DNA of 64,000 nt, taken from the NCBI GenBank assembly GCA_003151735.1, contig PLYI01000026.1, positions 95,082 through 159,081 of the forward strand, written 5' to 3'. The stretch is from Candidatus Bathyarchaeota archaeon (GTDB taxonomy: Archaea > Thermoproteota > Bathyarchaeia > Bathyarchaeales > Bathycorpusculaceae). Position numbers and translations under genes: made by a program. The notes under the pieces are model-generated. The model did not search any database. It saw nothing but the letters and a program-made list of their open reading frames with translations, and had not been told where the DNA came from. Shown here in pieces: positions 8,235-17,030 of this stretch. Numbering within the stretch: position 1 is the first letter of the stretch; every line of letters starts with the position of its first letter.

Positions 8235-8591
8235 TCAAGGGTTTAGACTTCGCTCTTTTATCTGTTTTGCCAAAACCTCAGCGGAACTCAAACCAAATAA
8301 TTGATTTCCGATTGGTGCGCTTGGATTAAATTTGTTTGGTTCGCCTGTATCTCCCATCTTACGTCCCAGTAAAGAATTTCCGATGGTTAATTTGTTTTGA
8401 GAAGTTAATCCAGCTGTCGAGTTCGCGAGGGATTCTTGGCTTTGTTTGCGGCTTGCAATAGATTTTTTGAATTGTTGAAGCTGTGGCAGAGTCCACTCTT
8501 GGTTTTCGTTGGCGAGTTTGTCGGGGAAAAGTTCAGTTATTAATGCTTCTTTTTGTTTTTCGCATTCGGGGCATTTTTCATGTGTGCTCAT
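8235..8591 (-). CDS. Hypothetical protein with CPEC motif, 118 aa
   Basis: Starts at ATG 8591 (MSTHEKCPECEKQKEALITE). One CPEC pair at residues 7-10 is not matched by a second pair, so a zinc site would need a partner chain. The remainder is Gln/Ser/Asn rich and probably partly disordered (SRKQSQESLANSTAGL). Element gene, not recognised. Confidence 0.5.
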   Translation of the reverse strand: MSTHEKCPECEKQKEALITELFPDKLANENQEWTLPQLQQFKKSIASRKQSQESLANSTAGLTSQNKLTIGNSLLGRKMGDTGEPNKFNPSAPIGNQLFGLSSAEVLAKQIKERSLNP

Positions 8592-8657
8592 GGTAGTTTC
8601 ATCTAATTACTTTGGTTACTATTCGTTAAGCGGGATAGCTCTAAAAAAGATATATCT

Positions 8658-9107
8658 TTACATTTCAGCGGATTCATCAAACTGTTTTTCTGTGCCGGCG
8701 TAAAGATAGCCGTCATGGTGCGTGTTGAATGAGCAACCGCCGGCTGCAAAACATCTGATTCTAACACCGTCCTTTGGTCCCAAATAGTTATAAACGAGGT
8801 ATTTAGCGCCGTGGAAACTGCAAAAGTGGTGTCCTATTTTTCCCTGCTTCCCAACATCTAATTTACAGATTGCCCTTGCGTGCCGTATTTTTCGTTTGCC
8901 AAAACGTTGAAGAAGAAGCTGTTTCTCGTCTTGATCGTTTGAAAAATAGTATTGCATTGCCTCTTTGAGTTCTGGACCTGTTAGATAGGTGGGTGCGCGT
9001 CCTTGCTTTGTTCTTGGTTTGCCGCTTGAATTATACTGGATCGTTGAGGCTTCAATTGTGGCATGGTTGCTTGAATGTGAAAAATCAAGAAGTAAGGTCT
9101 GCCTCAT
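8658..9107 (-). CDS. Hypothetical protein with Cys/His cluster, 149 aa
   Basis: Starts at 9107 (MRQTLLLDFSHSSNHAT). A basic helical centre (LLLQRFGKRKIRHARAICKL) is followed by HHFCSFHGAKY and CFAAGGCSFNTHHDG, giving a possible C/H metal site. It could be a small nucleic-acid-binding protein; that is inference. It is separated from the flanking element genes by under 70 bases. Confidence 0.55.
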   Translation of the reverse strand: MRQTLLLDFSHSSNHATIEASTIQYNSSGKPRTKQGRAPTYLTGPELKEAMQYYFSNDQDEKQLLLQRFGKRKIRHARAICKLDVGKQGKIGHHFCSFHGAKYLVYNYLGPKDGVRIRCFAAGGCSFNTHHDGYLYAGTEKQFDESAEM

Positions 9108-9128
9108 AGCTCTCAGAAAATTTGGTTT

Positions 9129-9566
9129 TTAACTGAGACTTAGCGGCCAGCCGTTGAGGTGTTTTTTATAGGTACGTTCGCAGGTCTTGAGCCAATAGTA
9201 AGTTTTTGAGTCAAGAACGTATTTTCCAAGCACTGCAGCTTTAAATTCCAATTCTTCCTCGGCGTCGGAAACGATTGATTCAGAGTATTCTGGGTCGGGA
9301 ATCTTTTTTTCATCTTCTAAATGTGTGATAAAAGCGCCGATTGAATAACTGTAGTCGGGGAAAAGCTGGAATTCCACTTGCCAATCAAGCATGTCCGGCT
9401 GACTGTTGGGGTCTACAGCGTACCGCTCTAAAATTGCTTTTACTGCTTTGTAGATTACTTTGAGTTCTGCTTTGCTCCAGTTCCTTGAGTTCCGAACAAT
9501 CAAGAAATACCGTTCTAATTGAGGCGTTGAAACAGTTTGATGATAACTCTTTTTTGTAGCTCTCAA
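9129..9566 (-). CDS. Hypothetical element protein, paralogue of 14402-15073
   Basis: A 145-residue protein rich in aromatic and charged residues. The stretch VEFQLFPDYSYSIGAFITHL followed by EDEKKI corresponds to VEFEHLREYDTIESFIEWL and EFEKKI in the 224-residue protein at 14402. Both are followed by a similar helix ending in a Tyr-rich segment, so the two share a domain. Function unknown. Two copies of a domain at both ends of the element suggest an element-specific family. Confidence 0.55.
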   Translation of the reverse strand: MRATKKSYHQTVSTPQLERYFLIVRNSRNWSKAELKVIYKAVKAILERYAVDPNSQPDMLDWQVEFQLFPDYSYSIGAFITHLEDEKKIPDPEYSESIVSDAEEELEFKAAVLGKYVLDSKTYYWLKTCERTYKKHLNGWPLSLS

Positions 9567-9673
9567 AGTTTTTCGATGAAGCAGAAAAAGTCCTCTAAGA
9601 CTTTTCGGTGTTAAAAGATAGAGTCAAAAACACTTTACAAAGTAAAGTGTAGTATACAAAGTAAAGTTGGCAG

Positions 9674-9934
9674 TTAAGAAACTGTTTTAGTCTCTTGGAC
9701 ATCCCAGAACGACGCGACGCCGTATCTCTCGGGTTCCCAAACCTCAATTTTCTTGCAGCCAAGGCTTCGCCAATCATCTATAATCGCAAGCACACCTTTC
9801 ACAGTATTAGTTCTTGCTCTAATCGGGTGGCCGCTACTATCTATACAGTTTAATCTATATTCGCCAAATTGGGCTAAATGTTTTTTGACGGATTGATTGA
9901 TGGGGTTTCGATATTTTGTTGTTTGTGGTGTCAT
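9674..9934 (-). CDS. Hypothetical protein, 86 aa
   Basis: Starts at ATG 9934 (MTPQTTKYRNPINQSVKKHL). It reads as an alpha/beta mini-protein with GVLAIIDDWRSLGCKKIEVW in the middle. No family is recognised. It lies between the HTH gene and the 145-aa gene on the same strand. Alternative frames here overlap it and look like shadows. Confidence 0.5.
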   Translation of the reverse strand: MTPQTTKYRNPINQSVKKHLAQFGEYRLNCIDSSGHPIRARTNTVKGVLAIIDDWRSLGCKKIEVWEPERYGVASFWDVQETKTVS

Positions 9935-9996
9935 GGTTGATACCTAAGATTCTATGCATAGATTCTCTCTCCCCTCGTTTGTACTCTAACTTTCCC

Positions 9997-10314
9997 TCAT
10001 TTGTTACCTTGATGCGCCGCGTTGAATCGCTGCATAAACTCGGCCCCCGACTCAACAACTATGTAAGGCACTATACTGTTTCTTCTCGGCGTTAACAAGT
10101 CATATTCGCGTAGAAAAGCCAAGTCTCGTTCAACGGTCCAGCGGCTAACCTGCAAACTCTCAGCGGCTGCACCTACACTAAACCGCTTAGCCGTATTCCA
10201 CAACGCAATCAATCTTTGACGCCGACGTTGCACCCTAAAGCTCGCAGATTTTTTTTCTGTTGGAACCGTGTATTCTGTTCTTGAAATTATCCGGGGCTTG
10301 TTTGCTTCAGTCAA
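9997..10314 (-). CDS. HTH transcriptional regulator, 105 aa
   Basis: The central segment RQRLIALWNTAKRFSVGAAA, then ESLQVSRWTVERDLAFLREY, is a classic helix-turn-helix with a DeoR/winged-helix character. The tail (IVPYIVVESGAEFM) is short. It sits just left of a 566-base non-coding region, so it is a good candidate for controlling replication or copy number of the element by binding the repeats there. That role is inference from position. Confidence 0.65.
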   Translation of the reverse strand: MTEANKPRIISRTEYTVPTEKKSASFRVQRRRQRLIALWNTAKRFSVGAAAESLQVSRWTVERDLAFLREYDLLTPRRNSIVPYIVVESGAEFMQRFNAAHQGNK

Positions 10315-10880
10315 TTTCTAACTCTCCAAGTGTTGCATTCTGTTGCATTTTTGAAACCTCAATGCCCCTGAAATGTCCCTAAACTCGTAAATTCTCGCAG
10401 TTTTTAACATATCTTTGAGACAATCAATTCGGCTTATTCTGCAACAAATAGAGCAAACAACAAACCACACAAACCCACAGTGTAAGTTTTTGTCAGTTTT
10501 TCTCTGAAAGTGTAGGAAAATGTGGTGAAAAAGTGATGTTTAGTAAACTTTCTAAAACTGGATAATTGCACGTTTTGTAGCATCTAATTACTGTTTACCT
10601 GAAAGTGTTGCATTCTGTAGCATTCAAAAACTTAGCGTTTTTTAGCGTTTCGTTGTAGGTGTCGGGTTTTGTCGGTTTTCTGCAGGTGTAAGGATTTGTT
10701 CACTTTTCTATGAACCCGTAACTGTAAGGGACAAATGTATTATGGCAAAAATGACATTGTTATTCGCAGTGAGCAGGAAGTATAGCATGCTTGGCCTTTG
10801 TACCCCTCTGCCAAGAAGTATAATTAGCCTCCAAAGCTTCCTGCTCTGCTCTGCAGATCTTCTAATTGCAACAACAAAAC
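10315..10880. other. Non-coding control region with repeats (possible origin)
   Basis: This gap separates the HTH gene from the end of the primase gene. It contains GTGTTGCATTCTGTTGCATT at 10330-10349 and a near copy (one base different) at 10605-10624, plus two CTGAAAGTGT repeats near 10504 and 10600 and a nested inverted repeat at 10771-10846. A repeat-rich non-coding stretch next to a regulator and a primase is what a replication origin or copy-control locus looks like. No experimental sign is available. Confidence 0.4.
10771..10846. ncRNA. Candidate structured RNA with nested stems
   Basis: GAGCAGGAAG at 10771-10780 pairs perfectly with CTTCCTGCTC at 10837-10846. Inside it, CTTGGC at 10790-10795 pairs with GCCAAG at 10810-10815. 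Two nested perfect stems in 76 bases suggest a structured RNA or a terminator beyond the primase gene. There is no homology evidence. Confidence 0.3.
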
Positions 10881-13658
10881 TTAAGCTTCCATTATTGGCG
10901 CCTCTTCTGGGAACTCATGCATCTCAGGTTGCTTAACTATGAAGCCTTTGCAGTCACATGCCCAGGCGCTATCAGCCTTCATTAATTCGGGGTCGCCTCC
11001 CATAGCAAGCATAGGATGTTGACAGCCGACGGTATGGAAGCGTCCACAGTCGCCACAAACACGGCTAGAAGTTTTGCTTTGTTCCGTGGATAACACTTTA
11101 TTTAGTGAATCTGGTTTAATTATGTGTTTGGTATTAGTTTCAAGCTTATTCTCGTTTTTTGGCTCTTGTTCAGGCTTAGAAACAATTACTTCCACGGGTA
11201 GCGTTTCACCGACAATAAATTTCTTGATTTCATTAAGGGGTTTATTTACAGTAGATTCTCCAATTGTAAAAAATTCTATAGTGGTTACTCCTTTCAAAGT
11301 AATTGTTTCTAACCACGAATCAAAGTCTTTTTCGAGTTTCAGCTTTAAATCTATTTCTGTTTCTGAAATTAAACGACTTTCACTAAATTTTAACGGGTAA
11401 TAGGTAGCTTTCCGTTTATCTGTTACATCTTCGCCTTTCTTGATTTGTACCCAACCTAAACGGTTAAGGCGGTTTAACCAAGCTCGCACAGTATTGTCGC
11501 TTATGGGATTGTTGGTTCTTTCTTCGCCTTTATTGTATGCTTCTATGAATGCTTCAAGTCTTGCGCCTACATTTTGGTTTTCTACATAGTTATGGTAGAA
11601 ATCAAGTATTTTTTTGTCTGTGCCTGTTTTGGTTGTCTGCTCAATTAAATCGAATAGTTGTTTAGCTTCTTTCACATCGGCCAAAGATGTTACGATGTAA
11701 CGTTGGTTTTCTATCGTTATTATGGGACGTTGATAGAGCTTAAACAGAGTACATGCCTGCAGTAGTTGTGTGAAGTGGTCGAAGTCTCTCATGTCTCGGG
11801 TTACGTTGCTGTCGAATAATTCTTCAAGGTTTGGGAATGGATTAACTATTTTGAGTTTTTGGTTATTCACTAAGTCTCGTATATTCATGATTAATGCTTT
11901 GATTAGGTCCTTAATGCTGGAGTCGTTGAAGTCCCAGGGGAAACTACGTTTTTTGTTAATTACTTGTTTTGCCGCTTTGATTTTTGGTTTGTCGCTGGTT
12001 GGTGTAGCGGTGAAGGTTCTTGTCGCAAATTCCTCGATGTAGGAGCTATCAACTGAAAGGAATATTGCTGTAGGGTGTCCTTCTAACATTGTTGTGTGAT
12101 TTTGTCCTTTGTCGTCAACGTAGCGGTGAGGTATTCTGGGGGCATCATGGCTTAGGGTTGTTTTGAACATGTCAAAGGTTTCAAAACTGACTTTGTCAAG
12201 GAAAACTAAGATTTTACCGTTTAGTTTTACGAGGTGATAGCTGTTTTTGACTTTGTCATCCCATGCGGTCTTATTTATTTTGTATAGTTTTATTTCGTCT
12301 TCAAATTCTTCAGGTGTAAAATCGCCTTTTTTTGGTCTGATTGGGGCGTCTTCTAAGTCTAATAACTCGTCGTTTCCCGTCATTAATTGGCCGTGCTCGT
12401 GGCTGATTACTTTTGGAGATTGACTTCCAATTAATATGACGTCTTCTTTTGGAAAATAATCTGTTGTTGACTTTGCTCCATAGGTTTTGCCAGCGCCGCT
12501 TTCAGCTTTTAAAGCGAGGTTTAACGCTTCGATGTATGTGCTTAGCCCAGAAAAGAAAACTGCTAAAATTACGTGGTTGTCGTTTTTGACGGTTTTGTTG
12601 ATGTCTGCTAAGAATGTCTCTATGTTTTTGGGGTCTGTAGCTAATTGTTTTAGAGCGTCAAGGTTTTCAGGGGCTATGTTACAAGAGTCCACTGTCATTT
12701 CTTTGTGATATTTAACCTGGTTGGTTTCGGCTTCTATTTGCTGTAGTTGCTCTGAAAGGCTTGGTTTGTTGCTAAATATATGTTCATCCCAGCCTTTGAT
12801 TACGGTTTCAGAGGAAACGTTTTTTTGTTTTGCTATGTAGTTTACTGCTTCTTCGAGGATGTGTTGGAGGTCTGCTTCTGACATTGACGGTTGACATTTT
12901 TCGTTAAATCGGTGGAGTTCATGGTTTGTAACGTCTAACCCGGTGCCTTTGCCGAGTAAATGGTCTGCGTATCGTAGTGCTTTATTGTGGCGTTCACCTT
13001 CAGAGACTCCCTTGAGCATTTGTTCGGCTGTGATTTTTTGGCTGTTATTGCCGTTGTCTTCTTCTATGAAGGGTTTAACTGCATTCATGAAGGATGCGTA
13101 TTCGATTTTTGCAAGGGGTAGATTGTTGCTTACCGTATACATGCCTGTTTTCTGTTCGTTTGTTTCGCGGTCTTTGTAGGATATAATAGTGCCTGGCGCG
13201 ACTAAGTATTGGTTGTAGGCTCTGATTTCACCCATTGCTTTTAGTCTGTTTTTCTCGTCGTAAACTCCCGGGATATGGAGTGTTTTGTTTGGAACTTGCT
13301 CTTCAGAAACGATGTAGTAGCGGTGGGGTAAACCGCGGCGTGGCGAGGTGACTTCGAAGGTTGCTGGGAGTGCCTTGCTGATTCCTCGATACATTTCTTC
13401 TGCGTCGGTGTCTATGAGTACAAGGGATTCTCCGCTGCATATTCCCCAGCGTGGATAGCTGGCTAAATCATCGGGTCCGTAAAGGTTGTTTTGCCATTCC
13501 TTCTCGAAAGCAGCTTTGTTCTCTGCAACCTTGAGAAAACGTTTGGTGTTTAAGTCGGCTTGTCTGAGTCTTTGCATTAAGATGTCTTGCTGTTGGTTTG
13601 GTGTTGGTGTGGCGGTGCTGTTAGTTATGGCTTGTTGTATTTGTTCTGTCTCGATCAT
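10881..13658 (-). CDS. Bifunctional primase-polymerase / helicase, 925 aa
   Basis: Residues ~60-190 form a prim-pol domain: the LIDTD acidic pair at 81-85, then SPRRGLPHRYY with the conserved His at 105-115 and GEIRAYNQYLVAPGT. A primase C-terminal-like segment (EGERHNKALRYADHLL) follows at ~220-236. An ATPase domain has Walker A AESGAGKT at 385-392 and Walker B KILVFLDK at ~482-489. The C-terminus has a CGDCGRFHTVGC and CDC cysteine cluster. Such proteins start and unwind DNA in archaeal plasmids and viruses, so this is the replication protein of the element. Its ATG overlaps the upstream stop as ATGA. Confidence 0.8.
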   Translation of the reverse strand: MIETEQIQQAITNSTATPTPNQQQDILMQRLRQADLNTKRFLKVAENKAAFEKEWQNNLYGPDDLASYPRWGICSGESLVLIDTDAEEMYRGISKALPATFEVTSPRRGLPHRYYIVSEEQVPNKTLHIPGVYDEKNRLKAMGEIRAYNQYLVAPGTIISYKDRETNEQKTGMYTVSNNLPLAKIEYASFMNAVKPFIEEDNGNNSQKITAEQMLKGVSEGERHNKALRYADHLLGKGTGLDVTNHELHRFNEKCQPSMSEADLQHILEEAVNYIAKQKNVSSETVIKGWDEHIFSNKPSLSEQLQQIEAETNQVKYHKEMTVDSCNIAPENLDALKQLATDPKNIETFLADINKTVKNDNHVILAVFFSGLSTYIEALNLALKAESGAGKTYGAKSTTDYFPKEDVILIGSQSPKVISHEHGQLMTGNDELLDLEDAPIRPKKGDFTPEEFEDEIKLYKINKTAWDDKVKNSYHLVKLNGKILVFLDKVSFETFDMFKTTLSHDAPRIPHRYVDDKGQNHTTMLEGHPTAIFLSVDSSYIEEFATRTFTATPTSDKPKIKAAKQVINKKRSFPWDFNDSSIKDLIKALIMNIRDLVNNQKLKIVNPFPNLEELFDSNVTRDMRDFDHFTQLLQACTLFKLYQRPIITIENQRYIVTSLADVKEAKQLFDLIEQTTKTGTDKKILDFYHNYVENQNVGARLEAFIEAYNKGEERTNNPISDNTVRAWLNRLNRLGWVQIKKGEDVTDKRKATYYPLKFSESRLISETEIDLKLKLEKDFDSWLETITLKGVTTIEFFTIGESTVNKPLNEIKKFIVGETLPVEVIVSKPEQEPKNENKLETNTKHIIKPDSLNKVLSTEQSKTSSRVCGDCGRFHTVGCQHPMLAMGGDPELMKADSAWACDCKGFIVKQPEMHEFPEEAPIMEA

Positions 13659-13870
13659 GGTTGGCGCGCCTTATTTATTGCTCTTTGGAAGTCATCCGGC
13701 GTTAATTCAAGAATAATTTGTAGGTAGTCCCAGCAGGAAAAATCGCCGAATCGCCAGCATGTTTTACAGTTGTTTGGCTCCTTTGGCGAAAACAGGTGGT
13801 TAGGATCTGCGCATGAAGGCACTGAACTGGGGCTGTTAACGCGAAACTCAGTTTTTGACTTTTCAGTCAT
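13655..13870 (-). CDS. Cysteine-containing small protein, 71 aa
   Basis: The start is taken at ATG 13870 (MTEKSKTEFRVNSPSSVPSC); an in-frame upstream ATG at 13924 overlaps the neighbour heavily. Cysteines at SCADPNH, NNCKTCWRFG and FSCWDY give C-x(n)-C-x2-C, a possible zinc knuckle. The stop overlaps the primase ATG by four bases, so the two are translationally coupled. It may be a primase accessory factor; this rests on position only. Confidence 0.55.
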   Translation of the reverse strand: MTEKSKTEFRVNSPSSVPSCADPNHLFSPKEPNNCKTCWRFGDFSCWDYLQIILELTPDDFQRAINKARQP

Positions 13871-13875
13871 GGTTT

Positions 13876-14109
13876 TCACCTTTGCGCATCGGTGTTTTCT
13901 TTTGGGTCGCCCTTCATGATCCATAGTCGCCCTGAGCTAACAGTGTGGTAAATAATTTTTGCGTCTGCAAAATCGTTTTCCAAAACCCCCAGGAATCGTC
14001 TAAACTCCTGTTCGGTCATGAGGGTTACTAAACCGCATGTTTGGCGGACTCTTTTTAGGGGAACAGTTGGTTCCTCTTCATTTGAATTGTATAGACTAAA
14101 CTTATTCAT
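13876..14109 (-). CDS. Hypothetical protein, 77 aa
   Basis: Starts at ATG 14109 (MNKFSLYNSNEEEPTVPLKR). A short helix (TEQEFRRFLGVLENDF) is followed by ADAKIIYHTVSSGRLWIMKG. It is the first gene of the leftward replication operon, five bases upstream of the next start. Not recognised. Confidence 0.5.
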   Translation of the reverse strand: MNKFSLYNSNEEEPTVPLKRVRQTCGLVTLMTEQEFRRFLGVLENDFADAKIIYHTVSSGRLWIMKGDPKENTDAQR

Positions 14110-14369
14110 ATCTTGTATCTTCTGAGCCTTGTGGCTCTGTACACTTTGGTTTTAATTATTTGGTGATTTTCCCCATTTAGTCGTTTTAGACGCATTTTTA
14201 AAGAGGCTCCCGCTTGACTCTGTTAAGCGGTTGTTTCTATGGTGTTTATTCATGTTTTGGGTTGGCTGTTTTTTTGTTGCTCTCGAATAATCTATGGACG
14301 AGTTTTTGTGGTGCAGTCTGTGCGCTTGCCTTGTAAAAGTTTAATTAGTGCTTGCGTTATCTTATTCTG

Positions 14370-14389
14370 CGTTACCAAAAACAGTAACG
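14370..14389. promoter_or_regulatory. Inverted repeat CGTTAC-N8-GTAACG
   Basis: CGTTAC at 14370-14375 and GTAACG at 14384-14389 form a perfect six-base inverted repeat ending 12 bases before the start at 14402. Position and symmetry suit an operator near the transcription start. The CGTTAC half also occurs in the repeats at 1244 and 6181. Confidence 0.4.
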
Positions 14390-14401
14390 GCTTGAGTCTT
14401 G

Positions 14402-15073
14402 ATGTCTGAACACTCAAAAACTGACCGCCAAAGAAAAAGAATGTTTGATAATCGTAAGAAGGCCCGGCGTTGTCTGGATAAGTTAGCGGAAATTATTCAA
14501 GACACTTATGATTCAACTGATAACTCTACAGTGGAATTTGCCTTAATGTTCAACGACCCAATTATGGCACACAAAGTTCAACAGATAATTTTGCCTGTTG
14601 TAAGCGTAGGAGTATCGTATAATCCTTTGAAACTTGGCAAATATGCACCCCTGAGCGTTTCAAATGAGAAAATAGATCTTAAATATCAAAATGTGTGGGT
14701 GCATCTTAGTAAGTTGGGTACGTGGGACAGAACAGTTGCTAAGTTTCCACCTGCCACTATTCGAAGTGCTGTTAGACAGATTTTAGAACGTGATCCCTCT
14801 GACTCATTGGACTTGTCTGTAGAATTTGAGCATCTAAGAGAATATGATACTATCGAGTCTTTCATAGAATGGTTAGAGTTTGAGAAAAAAATCAGACGGG
14901 ATTTCAATAAATGGGCTTATAATTCTGAGTTGCAACGTTTAGAGACGGAAGCGGAATACTTCAATATGGTTATTCTCTCTAAATATGAGTATGATCGACT
15001 ACGTCGTCTTGAGCATGATTTTAATGGTAAAAATAAGCAGGCGGTTGCTGTTCCTTCAATAGTGAAGGGTTAA
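14402..15073 (+). CDS. Hypothetical element protein, 223 aa
   Basis: ATG 14402 is preferred over the in-frame TTG at 14399. The N-terminus is strongly basic (MSEHSKTDRQRKRMFDNRKK). The middle contains YNPLKLGKYAPLSVS, and the C-terminal half matches the protein at 9129-9566. It is convergent with the integrase, with two bases between the stops. The only plus-strand gene of the element, it may be controlled by the inverted repeat just upstream. Function unknown; a nucleic-acid role is suggested by the basic start. Confidence 0.6.
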   Translation: MSEHSKTDRQRKRMFDNRKKARRCLDKLAEIIQDTYDSTDNSTVEFALMFNDPIMAHKVQQIILPVVSVGVSYNPLKLGKYAPLSVSNEKIDLKYQNVWVHLSKLGTWDRTVAKFPPATIRSAVRQILERDPSDSLDLSVEFEHLREYDTIESFIEWLEFEKKIRRDFNKWAYNSELQRLETEAEYFNMVILSKYEYDRLRRLEHDFNGKNKQAVAVPSIVKG

Positions 15074-15075
15074 GC

Positions 15076-16323
15076 CTATTTTTGCTCTTTCAGTTTTTCC
15101 CGTACTATTTGGAGTTGTTTTTCGAGTTTATCGGCTTCAGTTCTTAGCCATGCTTCACTTTCTCGTGATTGTTTTGCAAGTGGTGATCCTTTTGCTTCCA
15201 ATTTAGGCGCCGTTTCAGCATGCAGATCCCGTGCGCGGATGTAAACATTCACTTGTTTTTCAGCAAGTTCAATCAATGGGCCAACAGACCCTTTAAAACC
15301 TATGAATTCTTGTCTTAAAGCTCGAAACTCCTTATCTTTGTTTGTTAGATCCTTGACTAAAGCCTCAACAATTCTATTATTGGTATCAATTTTAATTTTT
15401 AACTCTTCCAACTGTTTGTTTGCTGCAGTTACACCGATAACGGCTGAAATATTGAGGTAGTCGTTGTACACGATGGGGTATTTTTCTTCAATTTCGGATT
15501 GTAAAGTTTGCAAATAAGTTGAGTCCGAAAGACCGATGCTTTTACCCATTAAATACTTTATTTGGAATTGGTTAAAACTGCACCGTGAAAGCCGAGACAT
15601 CAGCCATTTTCGGATGTTGTGAAAGCGTAAATTTCCAGTCGTTTTAAGCCCTGCCTGCTCAGCTAAACGATAAAGCATTTTTTGTACTCCATCAGCAGTA
15701 ATAGGGAAAAGCCTTTCGTCACTGTCTTTGCGTACCTGTAAGTATTTTGTTAACCATTCAATTGCTAAAGGATTCAAAACGCAAAACCTTGCTTTCCCTG
15801 TCTTTTGACGTGTGTTATTGAAGAAAATGAACTTGTCACCGTTTTGGATAGCATGAGCTAAACGATTTTCAACGACTTTTCGGTCCTGTTCCTCTAAAAA
15901 GGCGCTAATTTCCCAGCCTTCACTAACAGCCGTTGCTAAAAGCGCTTTCTCAAAAGTGTCTCCAACATCAAACAAAAGCTTGATGTCTCCATTACTAAAA
16001 ATATGTGAATTTGTATCGGATTCCAAGTTCACTAGTTGACCTTTTCTAAAATCGACTGTTTTGTCGATGCTTATCAAGTAGCTCCGAATTGCCGTAATAA
16101 TGCTTAAGATTCCGTTGTTTTTACAACCTTTTTCTACCTGTTCACGCTGATAATTCAAAAACAATTGTTTTATTTGCTTAACATCCATATCCTTCAAATC
16201 TTGAGTGGTTGTATGTGTTGATTGTAAAAAGCGTACTATTCTGCTTTCATACTGTTTTTTAGTGCTTGCTTTAGCAAATTCGTTCAACCATGCAACGACT
16301 GAAGGCTCATCTAATATTTTCAT
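15076..16323 (-). CDS. Tyrosine integrase, archaeal type
   Basis: A 415-residue protein. The N-terminal ~110 residues form a SAM-like arm (STKKQYESRIVRFLQSTH). Residues ~120-285 are the catalytic domain, with the beta-hairpin Lys in RQKTGKAR, FHNIRKWLMSRL (H-x-x-R) and a Tyr in LSDSTYLQ. The usual first Arg box (G-x-R-x-S-E) reads AVSEGWEISAF, and the usual LGH is LMGKS, so two canonical positions look substituted. The last ~110 residues are coiled-coil-like. It marks the right edge of the integrated element and catalyses site-specific recombination if active. No att pair was found by eye. Confidence 0.8.
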   Translation of the reverse strand: MKILDEPSVVAWLNEFAKASTKKQYESRIVRFLQSTHTTTQDLKDMDVKQIKQLFLNYQREQVEKGCKNNGILSIITAIRSYLISIDKTVDFRKGQLVNLESDTNSHIFSNGDIKLLFDVGDTFEKALLATAVSEGWEISAFLEEQDRKVVENRLAHAIQNGDKFIFFNNTRQKTGKARFCVLNPLAIEWLTKYLQVRKDSDERLFPITADGVQKMLYRLAEQAGLKTTGNLRFHNIRKWLMSRLSRCSFNQFQIKYLMGKSIGLSDSTYLQTLQSEIEEKYPIVYNDYLNISAVIGVTAANKQLEELKIKIDTNNRIVEALVKDLTNKDKEFRALRQEFIGFKGSVGPLIELAEKQVNVYIRARDLHAETAPKLEAKGSPLAKQSRESEAWLRTEADKLEKQLQIVREKLKEQK

Positions 16324-16445
16324 TTCTTCAATTCCAAATTTAGCACGAATTATTATTTTCTCAAGCTTCCACTAGAACATAAGGTAGGGGTTCATATAAA
16401 CCTTGTTAGATTCCAATAGTTCTGCTATTAGCACTTACAAATTTA

Positions 16446-16886
16446 ATGGTAGATGCAACAAGCGCGATGGCTTCAGGAATGGCAGAAGCAATGGGCGGAA
16501 AAGAAGTCCAAGACAAAGTCAGCCAAGAAATCAAACAAGGGATTCCTGAGGTTAACCAAAAAGTTAAAGCAATGATTTCGGACATAAGAAGAGACATTTG
16601 CGCCCAAATGAGGGAAAAGAGGCAGGAGTTCGAATCGCTGCTTTCTGATCCAACGTTTGATGTTGGACCGAGAATAATTGAAAAATACGACTTTAAGCTA
16701 CCAAAACTGACGGAAGAAATCGACGACAATGCGCTGTCTCAGTATTCGTAGCTGCTGTTAAGTGAGGATGTAGGTTTTGCCAAGATGTTTAAGGAACGGC
16801 TGAATGGATTGGTTCCCTTCCTAAACCTGATGAAGCAAGCAAACGGAAAACTTGAAAATATAGATCTAAGATTATTCAACATGTAA
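16446..16886 (+). CDS. Hypothetical protein, 101 aa, with in-frame continuation past TAG
   Basis: ATG 16446 opens a helical acidic/basic protein (MVDATSAMASGMAEAMGGKE ... DNALSQYS) that stops at TAG 16749-16751. The same frame continues for 44 sensible codons (LLLSEDVGFAKMFKERLNGL ... LRLFNM) to TAA 16884-16886. The continuation contains KMFKERLNGLVPFLNLMKQ, an amphipathic helix, so it looks coding. Either the gene ends at the TAG, or this is a nonsense mutation, a base error or readthrough. The frame before the TAG is the safe call. Confidence 0.5.
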
Positions 16887-16987
16887 TTTCATTCTGTTCA
16901 CATTCGGTTTGCCGCAATAACTCATAACTAATCATCCCTATAGAAAGTTTGAGCTAAACAACTTGCCCGAAATCTGTAAAGAAAATG

Positions 16988-16996
16988 TTATAAGCC
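16988..16996 (+). promoter_or_regulatory. TATA-like box (GTTATAAGC)
   Basis: An archaeal TATA-like element about 40 bases before the ATG at 17031, leaving a short leader that contains GAAGGTGG as ribosome binding site. Confidence 0.45.
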
Positions 16997-17030
16997 TTGT
17001 ACCTTCAATGTGGATTGAAGGTGGAAACAA

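Noticed and set aside
9855-10058. 67-residue minus-strand frame between the HTH gene and the 86-aa gene
   Set aside because: Overlaps both neighbours in another frame and lacks a plausible domain.
10742-10936. 64-residue plus-strand frame over the nested inverted repeat
   Set aside because: It overlaps the primase 3' end and has no ribosome binding site or protein-like composition; the inverted repeat is the better explanation.
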